DNA from: Amnibacterium sp. CER49
GTDB lineage: Bacteria; Actinomycetota; Actinomycetes; Actinomycetales; Microbacteriaceae
Reading direction: 5' to 3'
Length of the DNA: 64,000 bases
NCBI RefSeq assembly: GCF_029846255.1
Contig: NZ_JARVWQ010000001.1
Span: 1,612,001 to 1,676,000, forward strand
The notes beneath the pieces were generated by a model, which made no database searches, was not told where the DNA came from, and saw only the letters and a program-made list of their open reading frames with translations. The translations under genes were made by a program, and so were the position numbers. Positions 40,847 to 49,347 of the stretch are shown one piece after another (the first letter of the stretch is position 1; each line of letters opens with the position of its first letter).

Positions 40847-41031
40847 GCCGGGGTGTGTGCGCCGCTTCAGCGCACCGCCCCGCTGTCCCGCGGTGCCGCT
40901 CCCGGCACCGATCGGTGCCGGCGGCCGAACCGGATGGGAACCCATCCGACCATCGACGACATCCGCCCCGCGTCGGCCCCGAGCCGGTGCGCAGGCCGCC
41001 GTGCGAGCGCGGCGGAACGAGGAGTAGAGCA

Positions 41032-41406
41032 GTGCCCACCATCCAGCAGCTGGTCCGCAAGGGCCGCAGCCCGAAGGTCGTGAAGACCAAGGCGCCCGCC
41101 CTGAAGGCGAACCCGCAGCAGCGGGGCGTGTGCACCCGCGTCTACACGACGACCCCGAAGAAGCCGAACTCGGCCCTCCGCAAGGTGGCCCGCGTGAAGC
41201 TCAGCAACGGCACCGAGGTCACCGCCTACATCCCGGGCGAGGGCCACAACCTGCAGGAGCACTCGATGGTGCTCGTGCGCGGCGGCCGTGTGAAGGACCT
41301 CCCGGGTGTCCGCTACAAGATCATCCGCGGCGCCCTGGACACCCAGGCCGTCAAGAACCGCAAGCAGGCCCGCAGCCGGTACGGCGCGAAGATGGAGAAG
41401 AAGTAA
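41032..41406 (+). CDS. rpsL: 30S ribosomal protein S12
   Basis: S12 sits at the decoding centre on the subunit interface and controls accuracy; it is the streptomycin-resistance locus. The product has 124 residues, standard. [19 protein letters not shown] contains the Lys of the streptomycin site in its sensitive form, and [17 protein letters not shown] the second conserved loop. The GTG at 41032 follows AGGAG in GAACGAGGAGTAGAGC. It is the first gene of the str operon and shares one base with rpsG (TAATG). Confidence 0.98.
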   Translation: MPTIQQLVRKGRSPKVVKTKAPALKANPQQRGVCTRVYTTTPKKPNSALRKVARVKLSNGTEVTAYIPGEGHNLQEHSMVLVRGGRVKDLPGVRYKIIRGALDTQAVKNRKQARSRYGAKMEKK

Positions 41407-41876
41407 TGCCCCGCAAGGGTCCCGCCCCGAAGCGTCCGGTCGTCGCCGACCCGGTCTACAGCGCCCCCGTCGTCAGCCAGCTGGTCAACAAGATCCTGGT
41501 CGACGGCAAGAAGGGCCTCGCCGAGCGCATCGTCTACGGCGCGCTCGAGAACGTGGCCTCGAAGAACGGCCAGGACGCGGTCACCACGCTCAAGAAGGCG
41601 CTCGACAACGTCCGCCCCACCATCGAGGTGAAGAGCCGCCGCGTCGGTGGCTCGACCTACCAGGTGCCGGTCGAGGTCAAGCCGCACCGCGCGAACACCC
41701 TCGCGCTGCGCTGGCTCACGAGCTACGCCAAGGCCCGTCGCGAGAAGAGCATGACGGACCGTCTCACGAACGAGATCCTCGACGCGTCGAACGGCCTCGG
41801 CGCCGCGGTGAAGCGCCGCGAGGACACGCACAAGATGGCCGAGTCGAACCGGGCCTTCGCCCACTACCGCTGGTGA
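41406..41876 (+). CDS. rpsG: 30S ribosomal protein S7
   Basis: S7 nucleates assembly of the 30S head and contacts the E site. The product has 156 residues, standard. It starts [20 protein letters not shown] and contains [40 protein letters not shown] and a C-terminal helix ending AFAHYRW. The ATG overlaps the rpsL stop. In enterobacteria S7 represses its own operon at the rpsL-rpsG spacer, which is absent here, so control must differ. Two perfect hairpins follow before fusA. Confidence 0.98.
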   Translation: MPRKGPAPKRPVVADPVYSAPVVSQLVNKILVDGKKGLAERIVYGALENVASKNGQDAVTTLKKALDNVRPTIEVKSRRVGGSTYQVPVEVKPHRANTLALRWLTSYAKARREKSMTDRLTNEILDASNGLGAAVKRREDTHKMAESNRAFAHYRW

Positions 41877-41882
41877 TCCGCC

Positions 41883-41909
41883 GGGTGGGTCCTCCTCGAG
41901 GACCCACCC
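41883..41909 (+). terminator. Hairpin 1 between rpsG and fusA
   Basis: There is a perfect 12-bp stem (GGGTGGGTCCTC and its complement) with a 3-nt loop, 6 nt after the rpsG stop. It could act as a partial terminator or mRNA-processing or stability element inside the str operon. Confidence 0.75.
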
Positions 41910-41960
41910 GCGGCACCGGCCGGCCGCACCGGGGCATCCCGATCCGGTCCCTCCCCCGAC

Positions 41961-41994
41961 ACGCTCGACGGCATGAAACGACGCCGTCGAGCGT
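41961..41994 (+). other. Hairpin 2 between rpsG and fusA
   Basis: There is a perfect 12-bp inverted repeat (ACGCTCGACGGC and its complement) around a 10-nt loop, ending 48 bp before fusA. Together with the first hairpin it suggests attenuation or a protein-binding leader for fusA. Function unknown. Confidence 0.65.
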
Positions 41995-42042
41995 TGTGCA
42001 TGTCGACGTACTCGAACATCCCTGACGAAAGGGCTCACCACA

Positions 42043-44163
42043 GTGGCAGTCGCACAGGACGTGCTGACCGACCTCACCAAGGTCCGCAACATCGGCATCA
42101 TGGCGCACATCGACGCCGGCAAGACGACGACGACCGAGCGCATCCTCTTCTACACGGGCATCACCCACAAGATCGGCGAGGTGCACGACGGCGCCGCGAC
42201 GATGGACTGGATGGCGCAGGAGCAGGAGCGCGGCATCACGATCACGTCCGCCGCGACGACGTGCTTCTGGAACGGCACCCAGATCAACATCATCGACACC
42301 CCCGGCCACGTCGACTTCACGGTCGAGGTCGAGCGGTCGCTGCGCGTGCTCGACGGCGCCGTCGCGGTCTTCGACGGCAAGGAGGGCGTCGAGCCCCAGT
42401 CCGAGACCGTCTGGCGTCAGGCCGACAAGTACAACGTCCCGCGCATCTGCTTCGTCAACAAGATGGACAAGCTCGGCGCCGACTTCTACTTCACGGTCGA
42501 CACGATCGTGAAGCGCCTCGGCGCGAAGCCGCTGGTCATCCAGCTGCCGATCGGCTCGGAGAGCACCTTCGAGGGTGTCGTCGACCTGGTCGAGATGCGC
42601 GCCCTCACGTGGCGCGGCGACGCCAAGGGCGACGTGCAGATGGGCGCCAAGTACGCCATCGAGGAGATCCCCGCCGACCTCGTCGAGAAGGCGAACGAGT
42701 ACCGCCACCGCCTCGTCGAGACCGTCGCCGAGACCGACGACGCGCTGCTCGAGAAGTACTTCGGGGGCGAGGAGCTGACGGTCGCCGAGATCAAGGGCGC
42801 CATCCGCAAGCTCACCGTCAACAGCGAGATCTACCCGGTGCTCTGCGGCTCCGCGTTCAAGAACCGCGGTGTGCAGCCGATGCTCGACGCCGTCGTGGAC
42901 TACCTCCCGAGCCCGCTCGACGTGCCGGCGATCGAGGCCCACGACCCGCGCGACGAGGAGAAGGTCATCCTCCGCCACGCGGACGCCTCCGAGCCCTTCG
43001 CGGCGCTCGCGTTCAAGGTCGCGGTGCACCCGTTCTTCGGCCGCCTCACCTACGTCCGGGTCTACTCCGGGCACATCGAGGGCGGCTCCCAGGTGGTCAA
43101 CTCCACCAAGGGCAAGAAGGAGCGCATCGGCAAGATCTTCCAGATGCACTCCAACAAGGAGAACCCGGTCGACGGCGTCTCCGCGGGCCACATCTACGCG
43201 GTGATCGGCCTCAAGGACACCACCACCGGTGACACCCTCGCCGACCCGAACGAGCAGGTCGTCCTCGAGTCGATGACGTTCCCGGAGCCCGTCATCGAGG
43301 TCGCCATCGAGCCGAAGACGAAGGCCGACCAGGACAAGCTCGGCCAGGCCATCCAGAAGCTCGCCGAGGAGGACCCGACCTTCCGCACCGAGCAGAACCG
43401 CGAGACCGGCCAGACCATCATCAAGGGGATGGGCGAGCTCCACCTCGACATCCTGGTCGACCGCATGAAGCGCGAGTTCCACGTCGAGGCGAACGTCGGC
43501 AAGCCGCAGGTCGCCTACCGCGAGACCATCAAGCGCGCGGTCGAGCGCTACGACTACACCCACAAGAAGCAGACCGGTGGTTCCGGCCAGTTCGCGAAGG
43601 TGCAGATCGCCCTCGAGCCGCTCGAGGTCACCGCTGAGACCTCGTACGAGTTCGTGAACAAGGTCACGGGTGGCCGCGTCCCGCGCGAGTACATCCCGAG
43701 CGTCGACGCGGGCATCCAGGACGCCCTGCAGGTCGGTGTCCTCGCCGGGTACCCCATGGTCGGCATCAAGGCGACGCTGCTCGACGGCGGCTACCACGAG
43801 GTCGACTCCTCCGAGATGGCGTTCAAGATCGCCGGCTCCATGGCGTTCAAGGAGGCGGCCCGCAAGGCGCAGCCGACGCTCCTCGAGCCGGTCATGGCCG
43901 TCGAGGTGCGCACGCCCGAGGAGTACATGGGCGACGTCATCGGCGACCTGAACTCGCGTCGCGGTCAGATTCAGGCGATGGAGGACGCGTCCGGCGTCAA
44001 GGTGATCATGGCCCAGGTGCCGCTGTCCGAGATGTTCGGCTACGTCGGCGACCTCCGCAGCAAGACCTCGGGCCGCGCCGTCTACTCGATGCAGTTCGGC
44101 AGCTACGCCGAGGTGCCGAAGAACGTCGCCGACGAGATCGTCCAGAAGAACAAGGCCGAGTGA
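42043..44163 (+). CDS. fusA: Elongation factor G
   Basis: EF-G is the GTPase that drives translocation on the ribosome. It has 706 residues, normal. The P-loop AHIDAGKT is at 21-28, the switch [11 protein letters not shown] follows [14 protein letters not shown] gives the G4 motif, and domains II-V follow with the conserved [18 protein letters not shown] and [20 protein letters not shown]. The GTG at 42043 follows GAAAGGGCTC. It is separated from rpsG by 166 bp with two hairpins and from tuf by 330 bp with seven. Confidence 0.98.
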   Translation: MAVAQDVLTDLTKVRNIGIMAHIDAGKTTTTERILFYTGITHKIGEVHDGAATMDWMAQEQERGITITSAATTCFWNGTQINIIDTPGHVDFTVEVERSLRVLDGAVAVFDGKEGVEPQSETVWRQADKYNVPRICFVNKMDKLGADFYFTVDTIVKRLGAKPLVIQLPIGSESTFEGVVDLVEMRALTWRGDAKGDVQMGAKYAIEEIPADLVEKANEYRHRLVETVAETDDALLEKYFGGEELTVAEIKGAIRKLTVNSEIYPVLCGSAFKNRGVQPMLDAVVDYLPSPLDVPAIEAHDPRDEEKVILRHADASEPFAALAFKVAVHPFFGRLTYVRVYSGHIEGGSQVVNSTKGKKERIGKIFQMHSNKENPVDGVSAGHIYAVIGLKDTTTGDTLADPNEQVVLESMTFPEPVIEVAIEPKTKADQDKLGQAIQKLAEEDPTFRTEQNRETGQTIIKGMGELHLDILVDRMKREFHVEANVGKPQVAYRETIKRAVERYDYTHKKQTGGSGQFAKVQIALEPLEVTAETSYEFVNKVTGGRVPREYIPSVDAGIQDALQVGVLAGYPMVGIKATLLDGGYHEVDSSEMAFKIAGSMAFKEAARKAQPTLLEPVMAVEVRTPEEYMGDVIGDLNSRRGQIQAMEDASGVKVIMAQVPLSEMFGYVGDLRSKTSGRAVYSMQFGSYAEVPKNVADEIVQKNKAE

Positions 44164-44493
44164 TCGGAGGGGTGCGGTCGCGAGCAGCTGCGTTGCCCCC
44201 GACCGCACCCCTCGTCCCGGCGCTCCGCGCCGGGACGTGCAGGGCGCTCATGCGCCCTGCGAACAGCACGCCGGCATGAGCCGGCGGCCGGGCGCTGAAC
44301 GCCCGGCGCCTGCTCAGCACGATCTGCACGACCAGCTCTCATGACCCACCAGGGCGCGGGAGCGCCCCCGCCGCCTGAGGGCGGCGAAACCCTCCCGAAA
44401 TAAACCCGGTATCCTCGACCGGTCGAAACGCGCACTCCCGCGCCCTGCGACCGAGGTGGGACACCTCGACCAACAGTCCTGAGGAGGACATCA
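44164..44493 (+). other. 330-bp fusA-tuf spacer with seven consecutive hairpins
   Basis: Perfect inverted repeats follow each other almost without gaps: 44167-44213 (14-bp stem), 44214-44236 (9 bp), 44239-44260 (9 bp), 44269-44286 (7 bp), 44287-44307 (8 bp), 44352-44367 (6 bp, GGGA loop) and 44369-44386 (7 bp, TGAG loop). The first can be a fusA terminator; the others have no known role. The tuf promoter and its 72-nt leader follow. No gene is present in the spacer. Confidence 0.8.
44410..44415 (+). promoter_or_regulatory. Putative -10 box of a separate tuf promoter
   Basis: TATCCT follows an AT-rich island (GAAATAAACC) that stands out in this GC-rich DNA and lies after the hairpin array. 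Transcription from about 44422 would give a 72-nt leader. The -35 region is poor. A separate tuf promoter inside the str operon is common in bacteria. Confidence 0.5.
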
Positions 44494-45687
44494 GTGGCCA
44501 AGGCCAAGTTCGAGCGCACCAAGCCGCACGTCAACATCGGAACGATCGGTCACGTCGACCACGGCAAGACGACGCTCACCGCTGCCATCACCAAGGTGCT
44601 GCACGACAAGTACCCCGCTCTCAACACCGCGAGCCGGTTCGACCAGATCGACAACGCTCCCGAGGAGCGCCAGCGCGGCATCACGATCAACATCTCGCAC
44701 GTCGAGTACCAGACCGAGAAGCGCCACTACGCGCACGTCGACGCCCCGGGTCACGCCGACTACATCAAGAACATGATCACCGGCGCGGCGCAGATGGACG
44801 GCGCAATCCTCGTGGTCTCCGCCACCGACGGCCCCATGCCGCAGACGCGTGAGCACGTGCTGCTCGCCCGTCAGGTCGGCGTCCCCTACATCGTCGTCGC
44901 GCTGAACAAGGCCGACGTCGTCGAGGACGAGGAGATCCTCGAGCTCGTCGAGCTCGAGGTCCGCGAGCTGCTGTCGAGCCAGGAGTTCGACGGCGACGAC
45001 GCCCCGATCGTGCGCGTCTCGGCGCTGCAGGCGCTCGAGGGCGACGAGAAGTGGGCCGCCACGGTCGCCGACCTCATGGACAAGGTCGACGAGTTCGTGC
45101 CGGAGCCGGTGCGCGACACCGACCGCCCGTTCCTCATGCCGATCGAGGACGTCTTCACGATCACCGGTCGTGGCACCGTCATCACCGGCCGTGTCGAGCG
45201 CGGCACGCTCAAGGTGAACACCGAGGTCGAGATCGTGGGCATCCGCCCGACGAGCCTCAAGACCACGGTCACCGGCATCGAGATGTTCCGCAAGCTGCTC
45301 GACGAGGCCCGCGCGGGCGAGAACGTCGGTCTGCTGCTCCGCGGCACGAAGCGCGAGGAGGTCGAGCGCGGCCAGGTCGTGGTCAAGCCCGGCTCGGTCA
45401 CGCCGCACACGAACTTCGAGGCGAACGCGTACATCCTGTCGAAGGACGAGGGTGGCCGTCACAACCCGTTCTACGGCAACTACCGCCCGCAGTTCTACTT
45501 CCGCACCACGGACGTGACCGGCGTCATCTCGCTGCCCGAGGGCACCGAGATGGTCATGCCCGGTGACACCACCGAGATGAGCGTCGAGCTGATCCAGCCC
45601 GTCGCCATGGAGGAGGGCCTCCGCTTCGCGATCCGCGAGGGTGGCCGCACCGTCGGTGCCGGCACGGTGACGAAGATCATCAAGTGA
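44494..45687 (+). CDS. tuf: Elongation factor Tu
   Basis: EF-Tu delivers aminoacyl-tRNA to the ribosome as a GTP complex. It has 397 residues, standard. Motifs are GHVDHGKT at 19-26, [14 protein letters not shown] for G4, and [20 protein letters not shown] for switch I. Domains II and III are complete ([20 protein letters not shown], then [14 protein letters not shown]). The GTG at 44494 follows GAGGAGG. A strong terminator follows, and rpsJ, often the next gene, lies 5 kb downstream beyond an accessory block. Confidence 0.99.
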   Translation: MAKAKFERTKPHVNIGTIGHVDHGKTTLTAAITKVLHDKYPALNTASRFDQIDNAPEERQRGITINISHVEYQTEKRHYAHVDAPGHADYIKNMITGAAQMDGAILVVSATDGPMPQTREHVLLARQVGVPYIVVALNKADVVEDEEILELVELEVRELLSSQEFDGDDAPIVRVSALQALEGDEKWAATVADLMDKVDEFVPEPVRDTDRPFLMPIEDVFTITGRGTVITGRVERGTLKVNTEVEIVGIRPTSLKTTVTGIEMFRKLLDEARAGENVGLLLRGTKREEVERGQVVVKPGSVTPHTNFEANAYILSKDEGGRHNPFYGNYRPQFYFRTTDVTGVISLPEGTEMVMPGDTTEMSVELIQPVAMEEGLRFAIREGGRTVGAGTVTKIIK

Positions 45688-45710
45688 TCGTCTAGCGACA
45701 TCGCTCGGCG

Positions 45711-45737
45711 AGGGCCGGACCCGGAGGGTCCGGCCCT
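45711..45737 (+). terminator. Terminator after tuf
   Basis: There is a perfect 12-bp stem (AGGGCCGGACCC and its complement) with a GGA loop, followed by TCGTCGTTCC, starting 23 nt after the tuf stop. Confidence 0.88.
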
Positions 45738-45762
45738 TCGTCGTTCCCGCCGGCGACAGGGC

Positions 45763-45768
45763 TAGCGT
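45763..45768 (+). promoter_or_regulatory. -10 box of a putative leaderless promoter (GH32-like gene)
   Basis: TAGCGT ends 6 nt before the GTG at 45775, and there is no ribosome binding site. It shares hexamer and spacing with 25693-25698 and with the minus-strand box at 49136-49141. Confidence 0.65.
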
Positions 45769-45774
45769 CGCCCC

Positions 45775-46716
45775 GTGCTGGAGCTGCCGGACGCGTGGGT
45801 GTGGGACTCGTGGCTCGCCGACACCGCCGAGGAGCACCACCTCTTCTTCCTCTTCGCGTCCCGCGCGCTGCGCGACCCCGACCTGCGGCACCGGCGGGCG
45901 TCCATCGGCCACGCCGTGTCGACCGACCTCCGTCGGTGGCGGCGGCTGCCGGACGCGCTCGTGCGGGCGGAGCCGCCCGCGTTCGACGACGTCGCCACCT
46001 GGACCGGCTCCGTGGTCCGGGGCGACGACGGGCTCTGGCGGCTCTTCTACACGGGCCTCTCGGACGACCCGGTGCCCTGCACGCAGCGGATCGGGGTCGC
46101 CGTGTCCGCCGATCTCGTCACCTGGACGAGGCGACCGGAGCCGGTCGTGGTCGCGGACCCCCGCTGGTATGCGACCGGGCGGACGGCGGGAGACGAGACG
46201 TTCCGTGATCCCTGGGTGCCCCGGGGGCCGGACGGGCGCTGGCACATGCTCGTCACGGCACGGGCGCCGGCGGCGAGCAGCACCGAGGACGGGGTGCTCG
46301 GGCACGCGGTCTCGGACGACCTCGAGTCGTGGACCGTCATGCCGCCGCTCTCGGAACCGGGCCTCGGCTTCGGGCAGCTCGAGGTGCCGCAGGTCGTCGA
46401 GGTGGACGGATCGTCGCTGCTCGTCTTCAGCTGCCTGGCACCGGAGCTCGGCGATCGCCACGCGGGCTCCCCGGGCGGCATCTGGGTCGCGCCGGCGGCG
46501 GGTCCCCTCGGGCCGTTCGACCTCGCCTCCGCCCGGCTCATCACGGACGCCTCCCGCTACGCGGGGCGCGTCGTGCGGGATCGGCGCGGCGAGCCGGTGC
46601 TGCTCGCCTTCGAGAACGAGACCGCGCAGGGCTTCGGTGGCCGGATCGCGGACCCCGTCCCGCTCAAGGCGCTGCTGCAGGTGCCGCCCGCCGGACTTCG
46701 AGGTGGGGACGCCTAG
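45775..46716 (+). CDS. GH32-like glycoside hydrolase, beta-propeller domain only
   Basis: The product has 313 residues. The three acidic positions of GH32 (clan GH-J) can be placed: WVWDSWLAD (D11, nucleophile position), FRDPWV (D145, the RDP motif) and LEVPQVVE (E203, acid/base position). Repeated propeller strands such as GSVVRGDDGLWRLFYTGLS support a five-bladed fold. GH32 enzymes cut sucrose, fructans or inulin. The usual C-terminal beta-sandwich is missing and no signal peptide is visible, so an intracellular enzyme is likely; substrate is unknown. The start appears leaderless. Confidence 0.78.
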   Translation: MLELPDAWVWDSWLADTAEEHHLFFLFASRALRDPDLRHRRASIGHAVSTDLRRWRRLPDALVRAEPPAFDDVATWTGSVVRGDDGLWRLFYTGLSDDPVPCTQRIGVAVSADLVTWTRRPEPVVVADPRWYATGRTAGDETFRDPWVPRGPDGRWHMLVTARAPAASSTEDGVLGHAVSDDLESWTVMPPLSEPGLGFGQLEVPQVVEVDGSSLLVFSCLAPELGDRHAGSPGGIWVAPAAGPLGPFDLASARLITDASRYAGRVVRDRRGEPVLLAFENETAQGFGGRIADPVPLKALLQVPPAGLRGGDA

Positions 46717-46719
46717 CCT
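46714..46719 (+). promoter_or_regulatory. -10 box of a putative leaderless promoter (topoisomerase IB)
   Basis: TAGCCT ends 6 nt before the ATG at 46726. Its first three bases are also the stop codon of the upstream gene, so the match could be partly by chance, but the spacing agrees with the other leaderless candidates. Confidence 0.5.
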
Positions 46720-46725
46720 CGCTGG

Positions 46726-47763
46726 ATGACCGATGACGTGGCGACCGCCCGCGCCCGGACGAGGCTGCGCAAGAGCAACCCGCTCGGCAAGGGCTACACC
46801 CGCGTGCGCAGCGGTTCCGGCTTCAGCTACCGCGGGCCCGACGGCAGCACCGTGCGCGACCCGGAGCTGCGGGCCCGCTTCGACGCGCTCGCGATCCCGC
46901 CCGCCTGGACCGAGGTCTGGATCGCGCCCTACGAGAACGGGCACATCCAGGCCGTCGGCTACGACGCCGCGAACCGCAAGCAGTACCGGTACCACCCGGC
47001 GTGGCGTGAGCGGAAGGACAAGCACAAGTTCGCGCGCATGCTCGAGCTCGCCGAAGCGCTGCCGGGCGCCCGCCGCACCGTGACCAAGCACCTCCGCGAC
47101 GAGCGGATGACGAAGCGGCGCGTGCTCGCCGCGGCGTTCCGCATGCTCGACGCCGGCGGCCTGCGCATCGGCTCCTCGCGCTACGAGGAGGACAACGGCA
47201 GCTACGGGCTCACGACCCTGCACCGCGAGCACGTGCGGGTCGACGGCGCGACCGTGCACCTGCGCTTCCCCGCGAAGAGCCACAAGGTCTGGGACCAGAC
47301 GATCGTCGACGCCGACCTCGCCGCGGTGCTGACGGAGCTGCAGCAGCACGCCCCCGAGGACCGGCTGATGTCGTACCAGGACGACGACGGCTCGTGGCAT
47401 GCGATCGCCCCGCAGGAGGTGAACCGCTACGTGAAGAAGCGCACCGGCGGGCGGTTCTCCGCGAAGGACTTCCGGACGCTCCGCGGCAGCGTGACGGCTG
47501 CGGTGAGCCTCGCGAAGCACGGCCCCGAGCCGAAGAAGGGCAAGCAGAAGCAGGCGATCGCCGACGCGATGCGCGACGCCGCCGCGGTGCTCTCGAACAC
47601 CCCGACGATCGCGAAGGCGAGCTACGTCGACCCGCGGGTCGTCGACCACTACCGCGCCGGTGAGACGATCGACCCCGACCGGGTCCGCTCGGCGGAGTCC
47701 GAGCTGCGGACCCTGCTCTTCGAGGAGCCGGACGAGCCGATCAGCGGAGCAGCCGCCGGATGA
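46726..47763 (+). CDS. DNA topoisomerase IB
   Basis: This is a bacterial, poxvirus-type topoisomerase IB, which relaxes DNA by nicking one strand through a 3'-phosphotyrosine. It has 345 residues, the usual size. The N-terminal DNA-binding part contains FSYRGPDGSTVRD, IPPAWTEVWIAPYENGHIQA and GYDAANRKQYRYHPAWRERK. The catalytic part has MLDAGGLRIGSSRYEEDNGS and LRFPAKSHKVW. The active-site Tyr is probably Y300 in AKASYVDPRVVDHY. Such enzymes are accessory in bacteria. Its end overlaps the convergent aldehyde dehydrogenase gene by 23 bp. Confidence 0.93.
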   Translation: MTDDVATARARTRLRKSNPLGKGYTRVRSGSGFSYRGPDGSTVRDPELRARFDALAIPPAWTEVWIAPYENGHIQAVGYDAANRKQYRYHPAWRERKDKHKFARMLELAEALPGARRTVTKHLRDERMTKRRVLAAAFRMLDAGGLRIGSSRYEEDNGSYGLTTLHREHVRVDGATVHLRFPAKSHKVWDQTIVDADLAAVLTELQQHAPEDRLMSYQDDDGSWHAIAPQEVNRYVKKRTGGRFSAKDFRTLRGSVTAAVSLAKHGPEPKKGKQKQAIADAMRDAAAVLSNTPTIAKASYVDPRVVDHYRAGETIDPDRVRSAESELRTLLFEEPDEPISGAAAG

Positions 47764-49129
47764 CCCGCTCCCGCGCCGCGGTGTAGGGCGGCGCGATCAG
47801 CCCGAGCGTCTCGGGGCGCCCGGGCTTCGCGAACACGGCCTTCTCATGGCTGAAGGCGAGCAGCGATCGCCTGCCGTGGTAGGCGCCCGAGCCCGAGGCG
47901 CCGACGCCCCCGAAGGGGATCCCGGGTACCGCGAGGTGCAGCACGGGGGCGTCGTAGCCGATCGCGCCGGAGCTCGTCCGCTCCGCCCAGCGGCGGCGCA
48001 CGCCTGCGTCGCGGCTGAAGACGTAGGCCGCGAGCGGCTTGTCCCGCTCGGTGACGAAGCGGAGCGCCGCCGCCTCGTCCGGCACCTCCACGATCGGCAG
48101 GATCGGACCGAAGATCTCCTCGCGCATCACGGGCGCGTCGCCGTCGACGCCGGTGAGCACGGTCGGGGCGATCTTCAGCGTGGCCGGGTCCGTGGCCCCG
48201 CCCACCGCGATGCGGCCGTCGTCGAGCAGGGCCGAGAGCCGCGCGAAGTGCCGCTCGTCGACGATGCGCCCGTAGTCCGGGTTCTGCAGCGGGTCGTCCC
48301 CGTAGAGCCGCCGCAGGGCCCGGTCGAGCCGCGGCACGAGGTCCGCTGCGACCCGAGGCGTCGCGAGCACGTAGTCGGGGGCGACGCAGGTCTGGCCGGC
48401 GTTCACGAACTTGCCCCACGCGAGGCGGTCGGCCGCGACGTCGAGGTCCGCCGACGGATCGACCCAGGCGGGGGACTTGCCGCCGAGCTCGAGCGTGACC
48501 GGCGTGAGGTGCGTCGCGGCGGCCGCGAGCACGATCCGGCCGACACGACCGCTGCCGGTGTAGAAGATCGTGTCGAAGCGCTCCGCGAGCAGCTCGGTGG
48601 TCTCGGCCGGCCCGCCCTCGACGACGGCGACGAGGCGGGCGTCGAGCGCGCGGGGGAGCAGCTCGGCGAGGAGCCCGCTCGTCGCGGGCGCGATCTCGCT
48701 CGGCTTCACGACGAGCGCGTCGCCGGCCGCGAGGGCGCCGATGGCGGGGGAGAGGGCGAGCAGCAGCGGGTAGTTCCACGGGGCGATGACGAGCGCCACC
48801 CCGAGGGGCTCGAGCACGGTCCAGGCCGCCGCCGGCTGCAGCTGCGCCGGCACCGGGGCGGGCCGCGGCAGCAACCAGCTGCGCAGCGACCGCCGCGTGT
48901 GCCGCAGCTCCTGCAGCAGCACGCCGATCTCGGTCACCTGCGACTCGGGGGGCGCCTTGCCGAGGTCGGCGCGCAGCGCCTCCTCGAACCGGTGCCCCTC
49001 CTCGAGCAGCAGCTGCTCGAGCGCCTGCAGCTGCCCGAGCCGCCATGCGAGCGGCCGCGTCGTGCCGCGCTCGTGCGCCCGCCGCAGCCGCGCCACCACG
49101 TCGGCGGCCGCCTCCCCGTTCTGCGCCAC
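47741..49129 (-). CDS. Aldehyde dehydrogenase
   Basis: The product has 462 residues of the NAD(P)-dependent ALDH superfamily, similar to fatty-aldehyde or coniferyl-aldehyde class enzymes, which also lack some residues of the 500-residue types. Cofactor and active-site signatures are WNYPLLLALSPAIGALAAGD, FYTGSGRVGRIV, VTLELGGKSPAWV with the catalytic Glu, and FVNAGQTCVAPDYVL with the catalytic Cys (C248). A C-terminal hydrophobic tail (PETLGLIAPPYT) resembles class 3 ALDH. The substrate cannot be told. The GTG at 49129 is preceded by a TAGCGT box at the leaderless distance. Confidence 0.93.
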   Translation of the reverse strand: MAQNGEAAADVVARLRRAHERGTTRPLAWRLGQLQALEQLLLEEGHRFEEALRADLGKAPPESQVTEIGVLLQELRHTRRSLRSWLLPRPAPVPAQLQPAAAWTVLEPLGVALVIAPWNYPLLLALSPAIGALAAGDALVVKPSEIAPATSGLLAELLPRALDARLVAVVEGGPAETTELLAERFDTIFYTGSGRVGRIVLAAAATHLTPVTLELGGKSPAWVDPSADLDVAADRLAWGKFVNAGQTCVAPDYVLATPRVAADLVPRLDRALRRLYGDDPLQNPDYGRIVDERHFARLSALLDDGRIAVGGATDPATLKIAPTVLTGVDGDAPVMREEIFGPILPIVEVPDEAAALRFVTERDKPLAAYVFSRDAGVRRRWAERTSSGAIGYDAPVLHLAVPGIPFGGVGASGSGAYHGRRSLLAFSHEKAVFAKPGRPETLGLIAPPYTAARERVIRRLLR

Positions 49130-49135
49130 GCTCCG

Positions 49136-49141
49136 ACGCTA
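49136..49141 (-). promoter_or_regulatory. -10 box of a putative leaderless promoter (aldehyde dehydrogenase)
   Basis: On the minus strand TAGCGT is followed by six bases (CGGAGC) and then the GTG start at 49129. This is the same hexamer and distance as at 25693 and 45763. Confidence 0.65.
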
Positions 49142-49180
49142 CGCGCCCGCCCTTCGCGCCGACCCGTCTTACGCGGTACC

Positions 49181-49222
49181 TGTGGCGTCGCGCGGTACGC
49201 ATGCCTACCGCGCGACGCCACA
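49181..49222. repeat. Left copy of a long palindrome flanking the AbiEi-like gene
   Basis: There is a 17-bp perfect stem (TGTGGCGTCGCGCGGTA and its complement) around an 8-nt centre (CGCATGCC). The central 38 bp are identical to a copy at 50257-50294, and related sequence extends outward on both sides (CGCGGTAnCT before, CGCGCGA after). It lies 126 bp before the AbiEi-like gene. It resembles repetitive extragenic palindromes more than a terminator, because it stands upstream of a gene. Confidence 0.85.
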
Positions 49223-49334
49223 ACCATCGCGCGATAGGTGCAGGTCGATCCGATCGTCTCCTCCCCAGGGACGTTCAGCAGGCATCGCGGGCCCGGACGC
49301 GACCCGCGCGTGTGCGCGTGCGAGTCCGCCGGAC

Positions 49335-49340
49335 CAGGAT
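49335..49340 (+). promoter_or_regulatory. Possible -10 box of the AbiEi-like gene
   Basis: CAGGAT ends 7 nt before the ATG at 49348 and no ribosome binding site is visible. The fit is weaker than for the other leaderless candidates (first base not T, 7-nt gap). Confidence 0.35.
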
Positions 49341-49347
49341 CCCCGCC

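Noticed and set aside
41764-44208. 814-residue minus-strand frame opposite fusA
   Set aside because: Antisense of EF-G; repetitive Leu/Asp/Arg composition and no recognisable fold.
49045-49347. Upstream extension of the AbiEi-like gene
   Set aside because: The frame runs through the palindrome and the antisense of aldehyde dehydrogenase; Arg/Ala-rich and not conserved in kind. ATG at 49348 preferred.
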